From Acidobacteriaceae bacterium (GTDB lineage Bacteria > Acidobacteriota > Terriglobia > Terriglobales > Acidobacteriaceae), in NCBI GenBank assembly GCA_003134655.1, contig PLBY01000068.1, positions 124,001 through 188,000 on the forward strand: DNA of 64,000 bases, written 5' to 3'. This document shows positions 1 to 8,337 of this stretch, one piece after another; within the stretch, counting starts at the first letter, position 1, and each line of letters starts with the position of its first letter. Under the pieces are notes generated by a model. The model had not been told where the DNA came from. It did not search any database and saw only the letters and a program-made list of their open reading frames with translations. Made by a program: the position numbers and the translations under genes.

Positions 1-1
1 C

Positions 2-316
2 GAAGCAGATCTGCGAGCCCAAGCCGCCACGCAACGTCTGATGGATCTCCGGAATCGTATCTCGCGAGATGTCCGCACGAGTTGGCTCACTGCGAGCACG
101 GCATTCGACCGCGTGAGCGTGAGCGAGCAGTTACTGGCTCAGGCGAACACGGCTCTCGATCTTGCGCAGACGCGTTACAAGCTAGGCCTGAGTTCGATCG
201 TCGAACTGAGCCAAGCACAGCTCCAGCAAACTCAAGCCGAGATCGGAAGCGCACAGGCGGGATATGAATACCGATTGGCCTTGTCCGTTCTCCGTTACCA
301 GACTTCTGGGCTGTAA
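2..316 (+). CDS. TolC-family outer membrane efflux protein, C-terminal part
   Basis: The reading frame is open from base 2 to the stop at 316, so only the last 104 residues are present and the start lies outside the window. The visible part is a long amphipathic helix rich in Ala, Gln, Leu and Ser. It contains the segment ANTALDLAQTRYKLGLSSIV followed by ELSQAQLQQTQAE, the hairpin typical of the last helical repeat of TolC/OprM-type channels (the RY-x-x-G-x-x-x-x-x-E-x-x-x-A-Q pattern). Such proteins form the outer-membrane duct of tripartite efflux pumps. It ends convergently to the phosphoesterase at 407-1345 with no obvious terminator. The partner pump genes are not in the window. Confidence 0.85.
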   Translation, partial: EADLRAQAATQRLMDLRNRISRDVRTSWLTASTAFDRVSVSEQLLAQANTALDLAQTRYKLGLSSIVELSQAQLQQTQAEIGSAQAGYEYRLALSVLRYQTSGL

Positions 317-406
317 GCACGGGTGAGGTAGTAGCCGGGTAAGGACGAATTTGCGTTCGGGGGCGAGTGCTGCGATGAGATGAGGCCCGCTTCGTCCCAG
401 AAGAGA

Positions 407-1345
407 TCAGTGGCCCGTAAAAAACTCCGTCATATCAGGCGCCGCCGCGGCCAAGCCCGGGAACGAATTGACTCCAGAGCCAGTGAGGATGAGCCGCAGC
501 ACGCTCTGATGCTGGTAAAACGTCTGGGACTGGAAGTTCTTCTTGGCATTCGAACTGATAATGAGAGTGGCGACTTGCCCGCCGCCATGGTTCAAGTCGG
601 TCTGATCTCCTTCATCGAAGGTGATAATCAGCAGGCCGCTCGCCTGAAACGCCGGGCTCGCGATCAGCGGCGCGACGTTAGTTTGCAGCCAGGCATCGGC
701 CTGGGCGAGAGTGCCATCGTGGGCGTCGTCCATGAGGTTGGGCGCGACGAAAGAATATTGAGGTAGCGTGTTGCTGGCGAGATCCGTCGTGAATTGTGTA
801 AAAGGCACAATATTGGCGGCCTGCGAGCTGTCGCTCTGTACGTCAGATAGATACGTGAATGGGTTGTGACGGCGGACGTAAAGACCCGAATCACCACCTA
901 CATAACCGACCGAAGGAAGAGACTCAGCATACGATTTCCAGGTCTTGCCCGCCTTCACCAGCTCGCGGGCGACGTTGTCGTCGCTGATGGTGCCCGAGAA
1001 ATTGTCGTCGAACGTCTCAATTAAACCGGTGGTAAGCATGAGATAGTTCGGCATCGAAAAATGCGCGTCGGCGAAGTATTGTGCCGCGAGGCCGTACTGC
1101 GAGGCCAGGCTGTTGAAGTAGGGCATGGACGAATTGGGGCCCATTACGTCGGCGTAGCTGTGATTTTCCTCGACTACCAGGATGACGTGGCTGAAAGTCG
1201 GCTGACCCGTCGGAACCGTCGGAACCGATGTCTGAATCTTGGTGGATCCTCCGCCACACGCGAGTTCCAGCGCTGCCAGCGCACACAGAATCAACACCGA
1301 AAAGAAGGTTCTAGATGAGGAGGGAGATCTAACCCACAATGACAT
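407..1345 (-). CDS. Lipoprotein phosphoesterase (PF04185 acid phosphatase / phospholipase C-like)
   Basis: 312 residues. The N-terminus has a hydrophobic segment ending in LELAC, a lipobox, so the mature protein is probably lipid-anchored after Cys30. The start VILVVEENHSYADVMG is the metal-binding first motif of the phosphoesterase family (compare VVMVQENRSFD in the 29285-30769 protein). Later come FDEGDQTD and NHGGGQVATLIISS, which match the family's second metal-binding region. The ATG is preceded by AAGGAG at 5 nt. It lies 60 bp downstream of the AsmA-like gene on the same strand and may share its transcript. The exact substrate (phosphate monoester or phospholipid) cannot be read from the sequence. 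Confidence 0.85.
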   Translation of the reverse strand: MSLWVRSPSSSRTFFSVLILCALAALELACGGGSTKIQTSVPTVPTGQPTFSHVILVVEENHSYADVMGPNSSMPYFNSLASQYGLAAQYFADAHFSMPNYLMLTTGLIETFDDNFSGTISDDNVARELVKAGKTWKSYAESLPSVGYVGGDSGLYVRRHNPFTYLSDVQSDSSQAANIVPFTQFTTDLASNTLPQYSFVAPNLMDDAHDGTLAQADAWLQTNVAPLIASPAFQASGLLIITFDEGDQTDLNHGGGQVATLIISSNAKKNFQSQTFYQHQSVLRLILTGSGVNSFPGLAAAAPDMTEFFTGH

Positions 1346-1405
1346 ACGGCTCCTTTGCCGGAGCTTGGATGTTACAGTTTCCTCAAACGTTGCCGAATAG
1401 AGGTG

Positions 1406-2995
1406 TTATTTGTTTTCCTGCTCTTTCGGCTTCGTGAGATCCAGCCCGAACTGGGGGTGCTCATACGTTCCTGTGATGTGGACAGGAACGACCTCACCTT
1501 TCCTCTTCTTCTTGAAAAAGGGATCTATCGCCTTCAGCAGCAACGCCTTCACGCCGGTAGTAGTCTTAGAAATCTTTGTATCGACACGCATCCTGCCGTG
1601 AAAATCGATCCTGTGATTGAGAATGTTGTACGTGCCATACATGTGCGCCGAAGCCCCTGGCACGCCGAAGGAAAGATCGGAGAATGTTGCGATTCCGCGT
1701 TCCATCGCGACTTCCCCCTTGAGACCGGTGAGAACGGTTTCGGCGTCCTCCATCTTCTCGCCCTTCGCTCCGGCGCTCAATTCGTCCACACTCTTCTGTG
1801 TTTCTGCTTTCGAGAACGTGCCGTCGTCAATCCCAAACGCTCCCTGCAGCTTCACCTTTTCGAGGAAAGGCTCCTTCCCTGGGGGGAGCTCTGCTTTGGC
1901 CTTGAGGGCAATCTCGCCCGACATCGGCGACGGACGATCTTTAACGAACAAGCCGAGAATGTCTTCGATTCTCCCTCGCCGGGCGGTCAGATCGATCAGT
2001 GCAGACTTGCCTTTACTTCCCTTCGTGCCCGCGACGCTTCCTGCCGCGATCATGCTGGTCTGGCCGAAACGGGCATCGACGCTTTTCAGGAATGTGTCGC
2101 CGTGAATAGCATCGACGAAAGCGCTGAATTGGGTTGCCAACTTTACTTTGTGGCCGCCTGACTTTACCTCGAAGTCAGGCATATCAGTGACACCGGCGAT
2201 ATCGATGTGCTTTAGAACCCCGTCATATTTTCCTTTGGAAGACAGCATGCCAGCGATCCCGCCATAGACGCCGAGGTCGGCATGGTCGAAGTCGTATTCA
2301 CCAGAAATCGGAGTATCACCAGGATGGCCGGTCGTCCAGGCTCCAAACTTGCCGTGCGTTCTGATTTCGCCCGGTGGCTCTGGATTATGGAGCTTCAATT
2401 CGTAACTGAGTGGGCTTCCCCACCGCACACTTTGCAAAAGAGCCTCGTACACTTCGAAGCGCAGTGACTGCCCCTTCGGATCGCTCGAGGCGAACTCGAC
2501 CGTTCCATTGGCGACAATTTCGTCGACCTCAAGCTTGGAGTGTTGCGTCTGAAAAGTCACATTACTGCCAAAAGGTGGGACAAATACATGCCCGCCTTCG
2601 ATCCGCACGCGAGGTACACGCCTCCTGAGAATCCCGGAATAACTGCCTTCAATTGTCAGCTTGTCGATGGTAATGAGATTCCAATTGTCATTGCCGTGGC
2701 GGAATTCAACGCCCTCGAGGATGCAGCCCGGGATCGGGAAATAGGTGCGGTGAGACGTTCGAATGGTGACAGCACTGTCGCTGGCTTCCGCCAGATCTTC
2801 TACGACGGCCCTCTCGGTGAAAGGCCAGATCCGGATCAAGAGTACTGCCGCAGCACACGCCACAATACAAGCCGCAACTATCGAAAGGATGATCGCTCTT
2901 CTGTTACTGCGAGGGTGCTGCCGCAACGATTTGCCAGTCGTCTGGTCGAGTGGAGGGGGAGGAGCGACTGCACGGGTAGAGGCGGGAGACGACAT
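1406..2995 (-). CDS. AsmA-like membrane-anchored protein
   Basis: 529 residues. Residues about 33-55 form a single transmembrane helix (IILSIVAACIVACAAAVLLI) after a Pro/Arg-rich cytoplasmic start. The rest is a long periplasmic region rich in beta-strands with motifs such as VRIEGGHVFVPPFG, EISLKAKAELPPG-like segments and FSDLSFGVPGASAHMYGTYN. This resembles the AsmA / DUF3971 / YhdP class, which is thought to take part in lipid transfer or outer-membrane homeostasis. The ATG follows GGAG at about 10 nt. The phosphoesterase follows on the same strand. The family assignment is by architecture, not by a diagnostic motif. Confidence 0.7.
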   Translation of the reverse strand: MSSPASTRAVAPPPPLDQTTGKSLRQHPRSNRRAIILSIVAACIVACAAAVLLIRIWPFTERAVVEDLAEASDSAVTIRTSHRTYFPIPGCILEGVEFRHGNDNWNLITIDKLTIEGSYSGILRRRVPRVRIEGGHVFVPPFGSNVTFQTQHSKLEVDEIVANGTVEFASSDPKGQSLRFEVYEALLQSVRWGSPLSYELKLHNPEPPGEIRTHGKFGAWTTGHPGDTPISGEYDFDHADLGVYGGIAGMLSSKGKYDGVLKHIDIAGVTDMPDFEVKSGGHKVKLATQFSAFVDAIHGDTFLKSVDARFGQTSMIAAGSVAGTKGSKGKSALIDLTARRGRIEDILGLFVKDRPSPMSGEIALKAKAELPPGKEPFLEKVKLQGAFGIDDGTFSKAETQKSVDELSAGAKGEKMEDAETVLTGLKGEVAMERGIATFSDLSFGVPGASAHMYGTYNILNHRIDFHGRMRVDTKISKTTTGVKALLLKAIDPFFKKKRKGEVVPVHITGTYEHPQFGLDLTKPKEQENK

Positions 2996-3430
2996 GAATC
3001 TTGGACTCCAAAGTACTTGTTAAGTGTTGGGACCTTCTTCGCACAAATTCAAAGTGCGCCTGCACGATTACTCTCCGCCGAAGAATTGGTCGCCGAATAA
3101 TCAACCGACCGTTCGCTGGCCATCGCTTGCATGATGCTGATGCGGATCTAGTGCCATACATCCGGAAGAGATGCGAAAAATACATAACCCGCGAATAGGA
3201 CGCCGGCCGCTGCGAGCAAGTTCGTCACGTTCAACGCTGGTTTCTTCGTCAAACCTCCCTCAATGCAGGATCAAGACCTTTGCTGAGCAGAGGTTGGATG
3301 CTGTCTTGAGCGGCGGGGTGGCTTCCTTTAATTCGGCGCTGAAAACCCGGTGGGACAAGTGGAAACTGCTGCCTCGCTTGCAGAGTAAGCTCGTCTACCA
3401 ATCGGAAGGAGGGATGGCCTATTGTGAAGG
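2996..3430. other. Intergenic region, no gene seen
   Basis: About 435 bases between the start of the AsmA-like gene and the terminator of the small Gln/Gly-rich gene. Short frames exist on both strands but none has a good ribosome-binding site or protein-like composition. It presumably carries the promoter of the minus-strand AsmA-like gene. Confidence 0.4.
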
Positions 3431-3465
3431 GAAAAAGAAGTCCCGGCCACCGATGGCCGGGACTT
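3431..3465 (-). terminator. Rho-independent terminator of the Gln/Gly-rich gene
   Basis: A perfect 12-bp inverted repeat (AAGTCCCGGCCA / TGGCCGGGACTT, 3438-3449 and 3454-3465) with a 4-nt loop. On the minus strand it is followed by CTTTTTC. It starts 26 bp past the stop codon of the gene at 3492-3701. Confidence 0.85.
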
Positions 3466-3491
3466 CGTAGCTACTTCACGGGTGCCTTCAA

Positions 3492-3701
3492 CTACGAGGC
3501 GCGCCGCTGCCGGTCCAGATTTTCGTTGTCCTCTTCTTCGTTCTGGCCGCCCTTCTTCTGCTGTCCGGGCTGGTTGCTCTGTTGGCCGCCCTGGCCTTTT
3601 TGGCCGGACTGTCCGGGTTGGTTGCCGTGCTGTCCCGGCTGTCCGCTTTGCTGACCAGACTGTCCACCCTGCTGTTTGTTTTTTTCCATATCGTCTGCCA
3701 T
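3492..3701 (-). CDS. Small Gln/Gly-rich low-complexity protein
   Basis: 69 residues. The ATG has a strong GGGAGG site upstream and the gene ends just before a good terminator, which supports a real small gene. After a charged start (MADDMEKNKQQ) the protein is made of irregular GQQSGQPGQ / GQSGQKGQ repeats and ends in an acidic-basic tail (EEEDNENLDRQRRAS). It has no signal peptide and no transmembrane helix. It looks intrinsically disordered and hydrophilic, resembling small stress-related hydrophilins in composition only. I do not recognise a named family. Confidence 0.6.
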   Translation of the reverse strand: MADDMEKNKQQGGQSGQQSGQPGQHGNQPGQSGQKGQGGQQSNQPGQQKKGGQNEEEDNENLDRQRRAS

Positions 3702-3838
3702 GAAATAGTCCTCCCTTTTCAGTGCGCAACTTGGCGCATCTTGCGATTTAAATCGACTGCCTTCAATTAGTTGCTGATGAAGCTGCGAAGGGTTGGGCCA
3801 AAATGATCTGGAACATTTATCCGCGGCAAGATTCGATG

Positions 3839-5131
3839 CTAAGGGAGCGTCGAAACTTGGATCGAAGGATTGTCCGAAGGTGAGAAAGCCTTCAGTCGTT
3901 GCACCTCATCTTGAGTTTTCTGCCACGCGCCGGCATCCCGTTTCGTCGCAATTGGCGCGCTGGGATCGTCGTAGAAGGCCAAGATGTTCTGGCGCAACTC
4001 CGGCGTAATCTGCGCAAAGTCGTTTTTGGCCAACTGGTCTAGCAGGTGCGCATAGGCTTTGTCGGTGAGAATGTATTCGCCGGCGCGCGTTATTCGTCCT
4101 GTGTCGAAATCAGTATTGGCGAAACGCAACGTCTTTCTCTGGGATTCGGTGAGTAGCATCTTGTAGTTATCGAGAGTGTGGTCGACGCTGGCGATGTAGA
4201 GATCTTCGGTCTTTTGAGTTGGGATCTTAAAATCGACCGCCTTAAAGGGCCCCACCTTCGGCATGAACTTCAGAAAGAATGCGAGAACTCGGGTACCGAA
4301 TCCCGGGCGCCGGTATCCCTTGCCCCACTCCCGCTGATAGTTCGCCCGCGACAGGTAGTAGCGGAATTTGCGAGCGTTGAAGTTCGGCGTCTCGGCAACC
4401 AATTCTTTCTTGCGCGCCAGCAATGCTACCCGCGTCATCTCTGGAAGTATGTGGCTGATCGCCCGCCGGAAAGTTCTGATCGCCAGATCTTCATTCGAAA
4501 TCACGTCGCTGAGCGGAATCCCGTACGTGTCCTGAAAAGCCCGCTCTAACACGGGCTTCGACACTTCAAAGCCGATGAAGTCGTGATATCGATCGGACGT
4601 ATAGCGATTCTTCGCGACTTGGGTCACATCAAAGCCAAACTCTGTGCGAATGTGCGCCTTTGGATTCTCCGCATACGTGACCTCGCTGCCGAACTTCCTC
4701 TGGAGTTTTGGGAACTCGATCGCGACCGCCTGGTTCACGGTGGGATGTCCAATGTTGTCCGACGAATAGTGCGCCAGCGCTCCGAGCGCGAAGGCGTATT
4801 CGTTCAGGTCGGTGGCGTCGTTGATGAGATTGACGATGAAGTCTCCGCTGCGCACGTAATGGGTCAGATCGCTGAAGTACTTGTTGCCGAATGGGTAGTA
4901 ACCCATGTCCTGTATCAGCGATCCGCCATAGGCAAAGGCGTGGGCTTTTTTCAGATCTTCCGCGGTGGCCGTCGGAAAGCGCTTGGTGAGCAGGGGCTGA
5001 ATATCATCCCTCCAAAGAAAGTCGACGACTTCTTCATGAGTGAGCACCGAATAAGCGCTGCAGATCTGCGTCAGGCCGAGGAATAGCCCGAAGCTCAACA
5101 CGGCGTGCCAAAAATGTAAGAATCGTCGCAT
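3839..5131 (-). CDS. Exported zinc-dependent phospholipase C-like protein
   Basis: 430 residues with a signal peptide of about 25 residues ending near CSAYS. The beginning of the mature protein (YSVLTHEEVVDFLW), then HAFAYGGSLIQDMGYYPFG and FALGALAHYSSDNIGHPT, match the His/Asp-rich metal ligands of the zinc-dependent phospholipase C / S1-P1 nuclease superfamily (PF00882). It is predicted to act outside the cytoplasm on phospholipid or phosphodiester substrates. The C-terminal third has no recognisable domain. The start is preceded by GGAAGG at a somewhat long spacing. It stands alone on the minus strand. Confidence 0.8.
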   Translation of the reverse strand: MRRFLHFWHAVLSFGLFLGLTQICSAYSVLTHEEVVDFLWRDDIQPLLTKRFPTATAEDLKKAHAFAYGGSLIQDMGYYPFGNKYFSDLTHYVRSGDFIVNLINDATDLNEYAFALGALAHYSSDNIGHPTVNQAVAIEFPKLQRKFGSEVTYAENPKAHIRTEFGFDVTQVAKNRYTSDRYHDFIGFEVSKPVLERAFQDTYGIPLSDVISNEDLAIRTFRRAISHILPEMTRVALLARKKELVAETPNFNARKFRYYLSRANYQREWGKGYRRPGFGTRVLAFFLKFMPKVGPFKAVDFKIPTQKTEDLYIASVDHTLDNYKMLLTESQRKTLRFANTDFDTGRITRAGEYILTDKAYAHLLDQLAKNDFAQITPELRQNILAFYDDPSAPIATKRDAGAWQKTQDEVQRLKAFSPSDNPSIQVSTLP

Positions 5132-5409
5132 AAGGCGCTCGCCTTCCGCTCTCTGAACCGAATGGGCGCGCGATTTGATCTAACGCGACTGGCAGCCCTG
5201 GTACCGCGTTCTTTAGTTGCCAAAACGGGGCTAGGGTTGGCCACAAAGACGAATTCGCCAGCATCGTAGGCTACAGCGCGAATGCCCGGTGGCTACCAGA
5301 TGCCCGGTAATGACAGCTCAGATGCCAACGACTACGCTGGGTTGTGCTGCCCTGCATTCCGCGGTTTCGTCGGGCCGTGACAGGTATCTCAGAGCGGAGG
5401 AGAAGAATA

Positions 5410-5565
5410 ATGAGCATCTGGACCATATTGTTCGTGGTTTTGCTGATCGCATGGCTTGGCGGTTTTACCGTGTTTCATGTTGCCGGTGGACTGATTCACC
5501 TGCTGTTGGTATTCGCGGTGATCTCTCTGATCCTGCACTTTGTGATGGGGAGTCGCACTGCCTGA
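5410..5565 (+). CDS. lmo0937-family small membrane protein (copy 1)
   Basis: 51 residues, with ATG preceded by CGGAGGAGAAG. The sequence MSIWTILFVVLLIAWLGGF followed by HVAGGLIHLLLVFAVISLIL has two hydrophobic helices. It carries the GGLIH-LLV pattern typical of the lmo0937 / DUF5670 family of tiny membrane proteins of unknown function, often stress-associated. A second copy lies at 50724-50876, where GGLIHILLVVAVI aligns directly. Confidence 0.85.
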   Translation: MSIWTILFVVLLIAWLGGFTVFHVAGGLIHLLLVFAVISLILHFVMGSRTA

Positions 5566-5704
5566 ATTAAGGCTGGGCGGTGGAAGGGCCGATATGGCCC
5601 GGTGTCATGGGCTGGAACAGCCAGTGTCGCCGGAATCCAATCGGCCCGACGCTTTAACGTTCATCCGGCTTTACTCTGACAGGCGGACCCGAAGGAAGGT
5701 CTCA

Positions 5705-5983
5705 ATGAACAAATGTCTCAAGTTGCTGCTCAAAACCGCTGCCTGCGTTATGGACCAGTCTGCGGCGCGGGTGGACCGGGCATCGGATCGTGTCTCGGGA
5801 CTGGTAGGCCGGGGGAAAGAGATGATTCATCCCGAGCATCACCGACTATGCAACGCCCTCAGTTTTGCCGCAGGACTCGGGGTCGGCTTGGGAGCCGCGA
5901 TCTTGTTTGCGCCGGCTAGTGGAGAAGTGATCCGCGGTTCGATCACGCAACAAATGCAGCAGATCAGAGCGCGAGCGCGTTAG
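5705..5983 (+). CDS. YtxH-like small membrane protein
   Basis: 92 residues, with ATG after GAAGGAAGG. A central hydrophobic glycine-rich segment (FAAGLGVGLGAAILFAPASG) followed by a basic tail is the hallmark of YtxH-domain proteins (G-x-G-x-G-A-x-L-x-F-A-P-x-S-G), small envelope proteins seen with general stress genes. The preceding part is amphipathic (VDRASDRVSGLVGRGKEM). The 139-bp spacing from the lmo0937-like gene on the same strand makes co-transcription possible. Confidence 0.75.
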   Translation: MNKCLKLLLKTAACVMDQSAARVDRASDRVSGLVGRGKEMIHPEHHRLCNALSFAAGLGVGLGAAILFAPASGEVIRGSITQQMQQIRARAR

Positions 5984-6283
5984 CCAGTCGAGCCGAATAG
6001 GCAATTGCGGAAAAGCGATGACTCACGACGCGATTCCCTGTTCCACAGTAGATGATGCAATTGGAAGAGGGAGTCTAGCGGTTATCGTTGTGCCCCTGCT
6101 GTCGGATTGGATCTCGAGGTACATTCGCTCTGCCGCTCACCGGAGCGCTACTGCAAAAGTACTCGAAATCGAGACCATCGCCGACGAAAGGAATTTCTAT
6201 GTCTTCAAGAAGAAGCGAGCCTCATACGAGATAAAGGCTGCCTGCGTAATTTCCGGCAAACTTCCCTCGGATTGTTTACCTCA
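5984..6283. other. Intergenic region, no convincing gene
   Basis: About 300 bases between the YtxH-like gene and the terminator of the minus-strand gene at 6339-6668. A plus-strand frame opens at 6018 but runs through that terminator and into the opposite gene, so I do not call it. Confidence 0.4.
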
Positions 6284-6316
6284 GCAAAGAAAAGGGCCAG
6301 CAGGGATTGCTGGCCC
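6284..6316 (-). terminator. Rho-independent terminator of the 6339-6668 gene
   Basis: Perfect 9-bp stem GGGCCAGCA / TGCTGGCCC (6294-6302 and 6308-6316) with a 5-nt loop. On the minus strand it is followed by TTTTCTTTG. It lies 22 bp past the stop codon. Confidence 0.85.
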
Positions 6317-6338
6317 AAGAAAAACAGTCGTGCAGAGG

Positions 6339-6668
6339 CTAATTCTGCGCGTTGTCCTTCTTCATGTTATCGCCCGCCATCTTCAGCGAAACGACGTCGA
6401 CTTCATTCTTGTCGGGTGAAACCTTCGCTTTCAAAGTCACGTGATGTCCCTCGTGCCCTTTGACCGCATCCGGGTTGGTGATCGTCCAGGTCTTCCCGTC
6501 TTTGTCGCTCACGAACGTCTTGCCGTCATCACTAATCTTGCCCGTGACACTGGCAGCTTTCGCTGAGGTATCGGATTTCATGGTGTCCTGCTTCATGGTG
6601 TCTTGAGCCACCAGGCTAAAAGACGTCAGCAGGCTAAGCGCGAAGACAATCGTCATCAGTTTTCTCAT
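6339..6668 (-). CDS. Small exported DUF5818-like protein (paralogue 1)
   Basis: 109 residues. Signal peptide MRKLMTIVFALSLLTSFSLVAQ, then a Met/Asp/Lys linker with DTMKQDTMKSDT repeats. Next comes a compact beta domain: VTGKISDDGKTFVSDKDGKT, then WTITNP, then VTLKAKVSPDKNEVDVVSLK. The order G-K-I...G-K-x-F/L-V...Y/W-x-[IL]...V-x-[LV]-x-[AG]-x-[LV] matches the proteins at 51895, 52693, 54233 and 54694, so these are paralogues. They resemble the acidobacterial DUF5818 exported proteins of unknown function. The start has AAAGGAGA upstream and the gene ends at its own terminator, so it is monocistronic. Confidence 0.75.
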   Translation of the reverse strand: MRKLMTIVFALSLLTSFSLVAQDTMKQDTMKSDTSAKAASVTGKISDDGKTFVSDKDGKTWTITNPDAVKGHEGHHVTLKAKVSPDKNEVDVVSLKMAGDNMKKDNAQN

Positions 6669-6912
6669 TAGTTTTGGTCTCCTTTGCGCGAAACTAGCTC
6701 CCGCCCGGCGCCGTCAACCGCGCATCTCCAGCCCGGGGCGGGTAATCGTTAGGGTCTGAATGTCGATTACGACGACGCTAACCCATGACTACCCAAGTCC
6801 GTTCCCTAATACTCAGTCAACTTATCGGACGGGTGCGCGCAGCGGCAATACAGCGAATGCCTGATGGGGATGTAGACCTTCTCATTTATCACCCGCTACA
6901 GGATCCACTTGT

Positions 6913-7041
6913 ATGTCGCGTTGCCGGTTAAATCCACATCCCGCAGAAGCACAGCGGCACCGGGTGCAGCAACAGAAGCAGATGCAACAGAGGCAGGCTC
7001 CTCCGAGCCGGCCTGAGCCCAAGCCTCCCAAGGGAAAATAG
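6913..7041 (+). CDS. Possible 42-residue basic Gln/Pro-rich microprotein
   Basis: ATG at 6913 with AGGA 9 nt upstream opens a 42-codon frame. The product begins MSRCRLNPHPAEAQRHR, continues with a Gln-rich stretch (VQQQKQMQQRQAPP) and ends in RPEPKPPKGK. Compositional coherence (basic, Gln then Pro) argues for translation, but the length is short and no family is recognised. The minus-strand frame covering the same bases is Cys/Arg-rich and looks like its shadow. Confidence 0.3.
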   Translation: MSRCRLNPHPAEAQRHRVQQQKQMQQRQAPPSRPEPKPPKGK

Positions 7042-7112
7042 TGGTCATCAACTTTGCGACGTGCGGGAGGGACGTCGGCTAACCGCCAACGTTCCGTCCT
7101 CGTCGGGTGCAA

Positions 7113-7913
7113 TTAAGTCCGCGAGCGCGGGTTTTGTGCGAGAGCTCCCTGGGAATGACCGGCAGGCATGTCGCCGTATTTCCCGGTTAGGGCGTACCAC
7201 CGGATCCGAAGCACTTCCAGCAGCATCTTCGAACCATCTGCGAGCGGGTGAATTCTGCTGCCTTCGTCATGAGCCCACACGACCGGTACTTCCGCCACTT
7301 TGAATCCGGCCCTGCGAGCAAGGAATAACAACTCCGGGTCAAAGCCCCATCCTTCGACTCGTTGTAACGGAAAGAGGGCCTTCGCGGCGCCTCGACGGAA
7401 TGCCTTGAAACCGCACTGCGTATCTTTAAAGTCCAAGCCCAATAAGATGCGCAGGAGCAGGTTGAATGTTCTCCCCATCACCTGCCGTCCCACGGATTGA
7501 CGTTGCGTCTGCAGTTCACTGCGGGCCCACCGCGATCCGATGGCGACATCGGCTCCGGCCTCAAGCGCGTCGAACAACTTCGGCGCTTCTTCGATGGGTG
7601 ACGATAGATCAGCGTCTGTAAACAGAACAATCGCGCCTTGTGCATGCAGCACGCCGTTGCGCACGCTGTAGCCTTTACCGCGATTCTCCGGATTCTGCAC
7701 CAGCCGCACAATGGGGTTACCTCGGGCACAATCTTTGACCAGGTCAGCGGTACGGTCACGGGAGCCATCGTCGACCACAATCACTTCGGCTTCCCAAGCT
7801 TGTCGTCGGACAAAGGCCAGAACTCGATCGAGGGTCGGACCCAAACGTGCGCTCTCGTTGTAAGCAGGAATCACAATGCTGATGCCGCAGGAAGTATTCA
7901 AAGCAGGTCTCAC
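7113..7913 (-). CDS. Family 2 glycosyltransferase, dolichyl-/polyprenyl-phosphate glucosyltransferase type
   Basis: 266 residues. GISIVIPAYNESARLGPTL is the GT-A nucleotide-binding start. VIVVDDGSRDRTADLV, NRGKGYSVRNG and VLFTDADLSSPIEE (the DxD-type motif) follow, and then DTQCGFKAFRRGAA and WGFDPELLFLA. This set is typical of ALG5-like enzymes that charge a polyprenyl-phosphate carrier with glucose or a similar sugar. No transmembrane helix is evident. The start is a GTG without a strong ribosome-binding site, so the exact N-terminus is uncertain. It could supply lipid-linked sugar to the GT-C protein at 39670, but this link is inference. Confidence 0.88.
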   Translation of the reverse strand: MRPALNTSCGISIVIPAYNESARLGPTLDRVLAFVRRQAWEAEVIVVDDGSRDRTADLVKDCARGNPIVRLVQNPENRGKGYSVRNGVLHAQGAIVLFTDADLSSPIEEAPKLFDALEAGADVAIGSRWARSELQTQRQSVGRQVMGRTFNLLLRILLGLDFKDTQCGFKAFRRGAAKALFPLQRVEGWGFDPELLFLARRAGFKVAEVPVVWAHDEGSRIHPLADGSKMLLEVLRIRWYALTGKYGDMPAGHSQGALAQNPRSRT

Positions 7914-8337
7914 TTTGTGCTTTCAGTTTTCGGTACCGCCCGGGAGCCGACTCCGCAATCCGCGGGGCAACGAGCTACCATGCATCGCTTTAGAGATTGA
8001 AGTGGCTCAATAGGTTGCGCCCGAAAGCCCGGCCCTGCTCAGGCCAAGGCTCGACCGTAGTCCCTCCCATAACCGACCCTTGCCCTACAGGAAATACCTT
8101 AGGGCGGGTGGTCCGGTGGACATGGTACCAATACGTGGTTGATCGAGGATTGATAGTCCGGAGGCTGGGGGGCAATCGGGTGGCTCTCGTGCCACTGGAG
8201 CGTGTTGGTGTTTCTCCCCTTCAACTCGGTTACGATGTGGCGCACAAAGATAAAAGACAATGGACGAATCCGTTTCAGCAAGAGAGATTCCCGAACGGAT
8301 GCGCCTGAATTGAATTGCCCTTTTCTCGGGAGAGATC
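7914..8337. other. Divergent intergenic region
   Basis: 424 bases between the minus-strand GT2 gene and the plus-strand giant kinase, so it should hold both promoters. I see no protein-like frame, RNA gene or clear promoter hexamers. GGGAGAG just before 8338 is the kinase ribosome-binding site. Confidence 0.4.

Noticed and set aside
1355..2161. 268-codon plus-strand frame opposite the AsmA-like gene
   Set aside because: The minus-strand protein has a clear membrane anchor and family features; the plus frame is Cys/Arg/His-rich with no domain.
3328..3729. 133-codon minus-strand frame overlapping the Gln/Gly-rich gene
   Set aside because: It runs through the terminator of that gene and is Arg/Thr/Pro-rich; the 69-codon frame has the ribosome-binding site.
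6018..6419. 133-codon plus-strand frame
   Set aside because: It crosses the terminator and 3' end of the minus-strand DUF5818-like gene and has no family or good ribosome-binding site.
6882..7112. 76-codon minus-strand Cys/Arg-rich frame
   Set aside because: Composition is typical of an off-frame reading; the plus-strand 42-codon frame over the same bases looks more protein-like.
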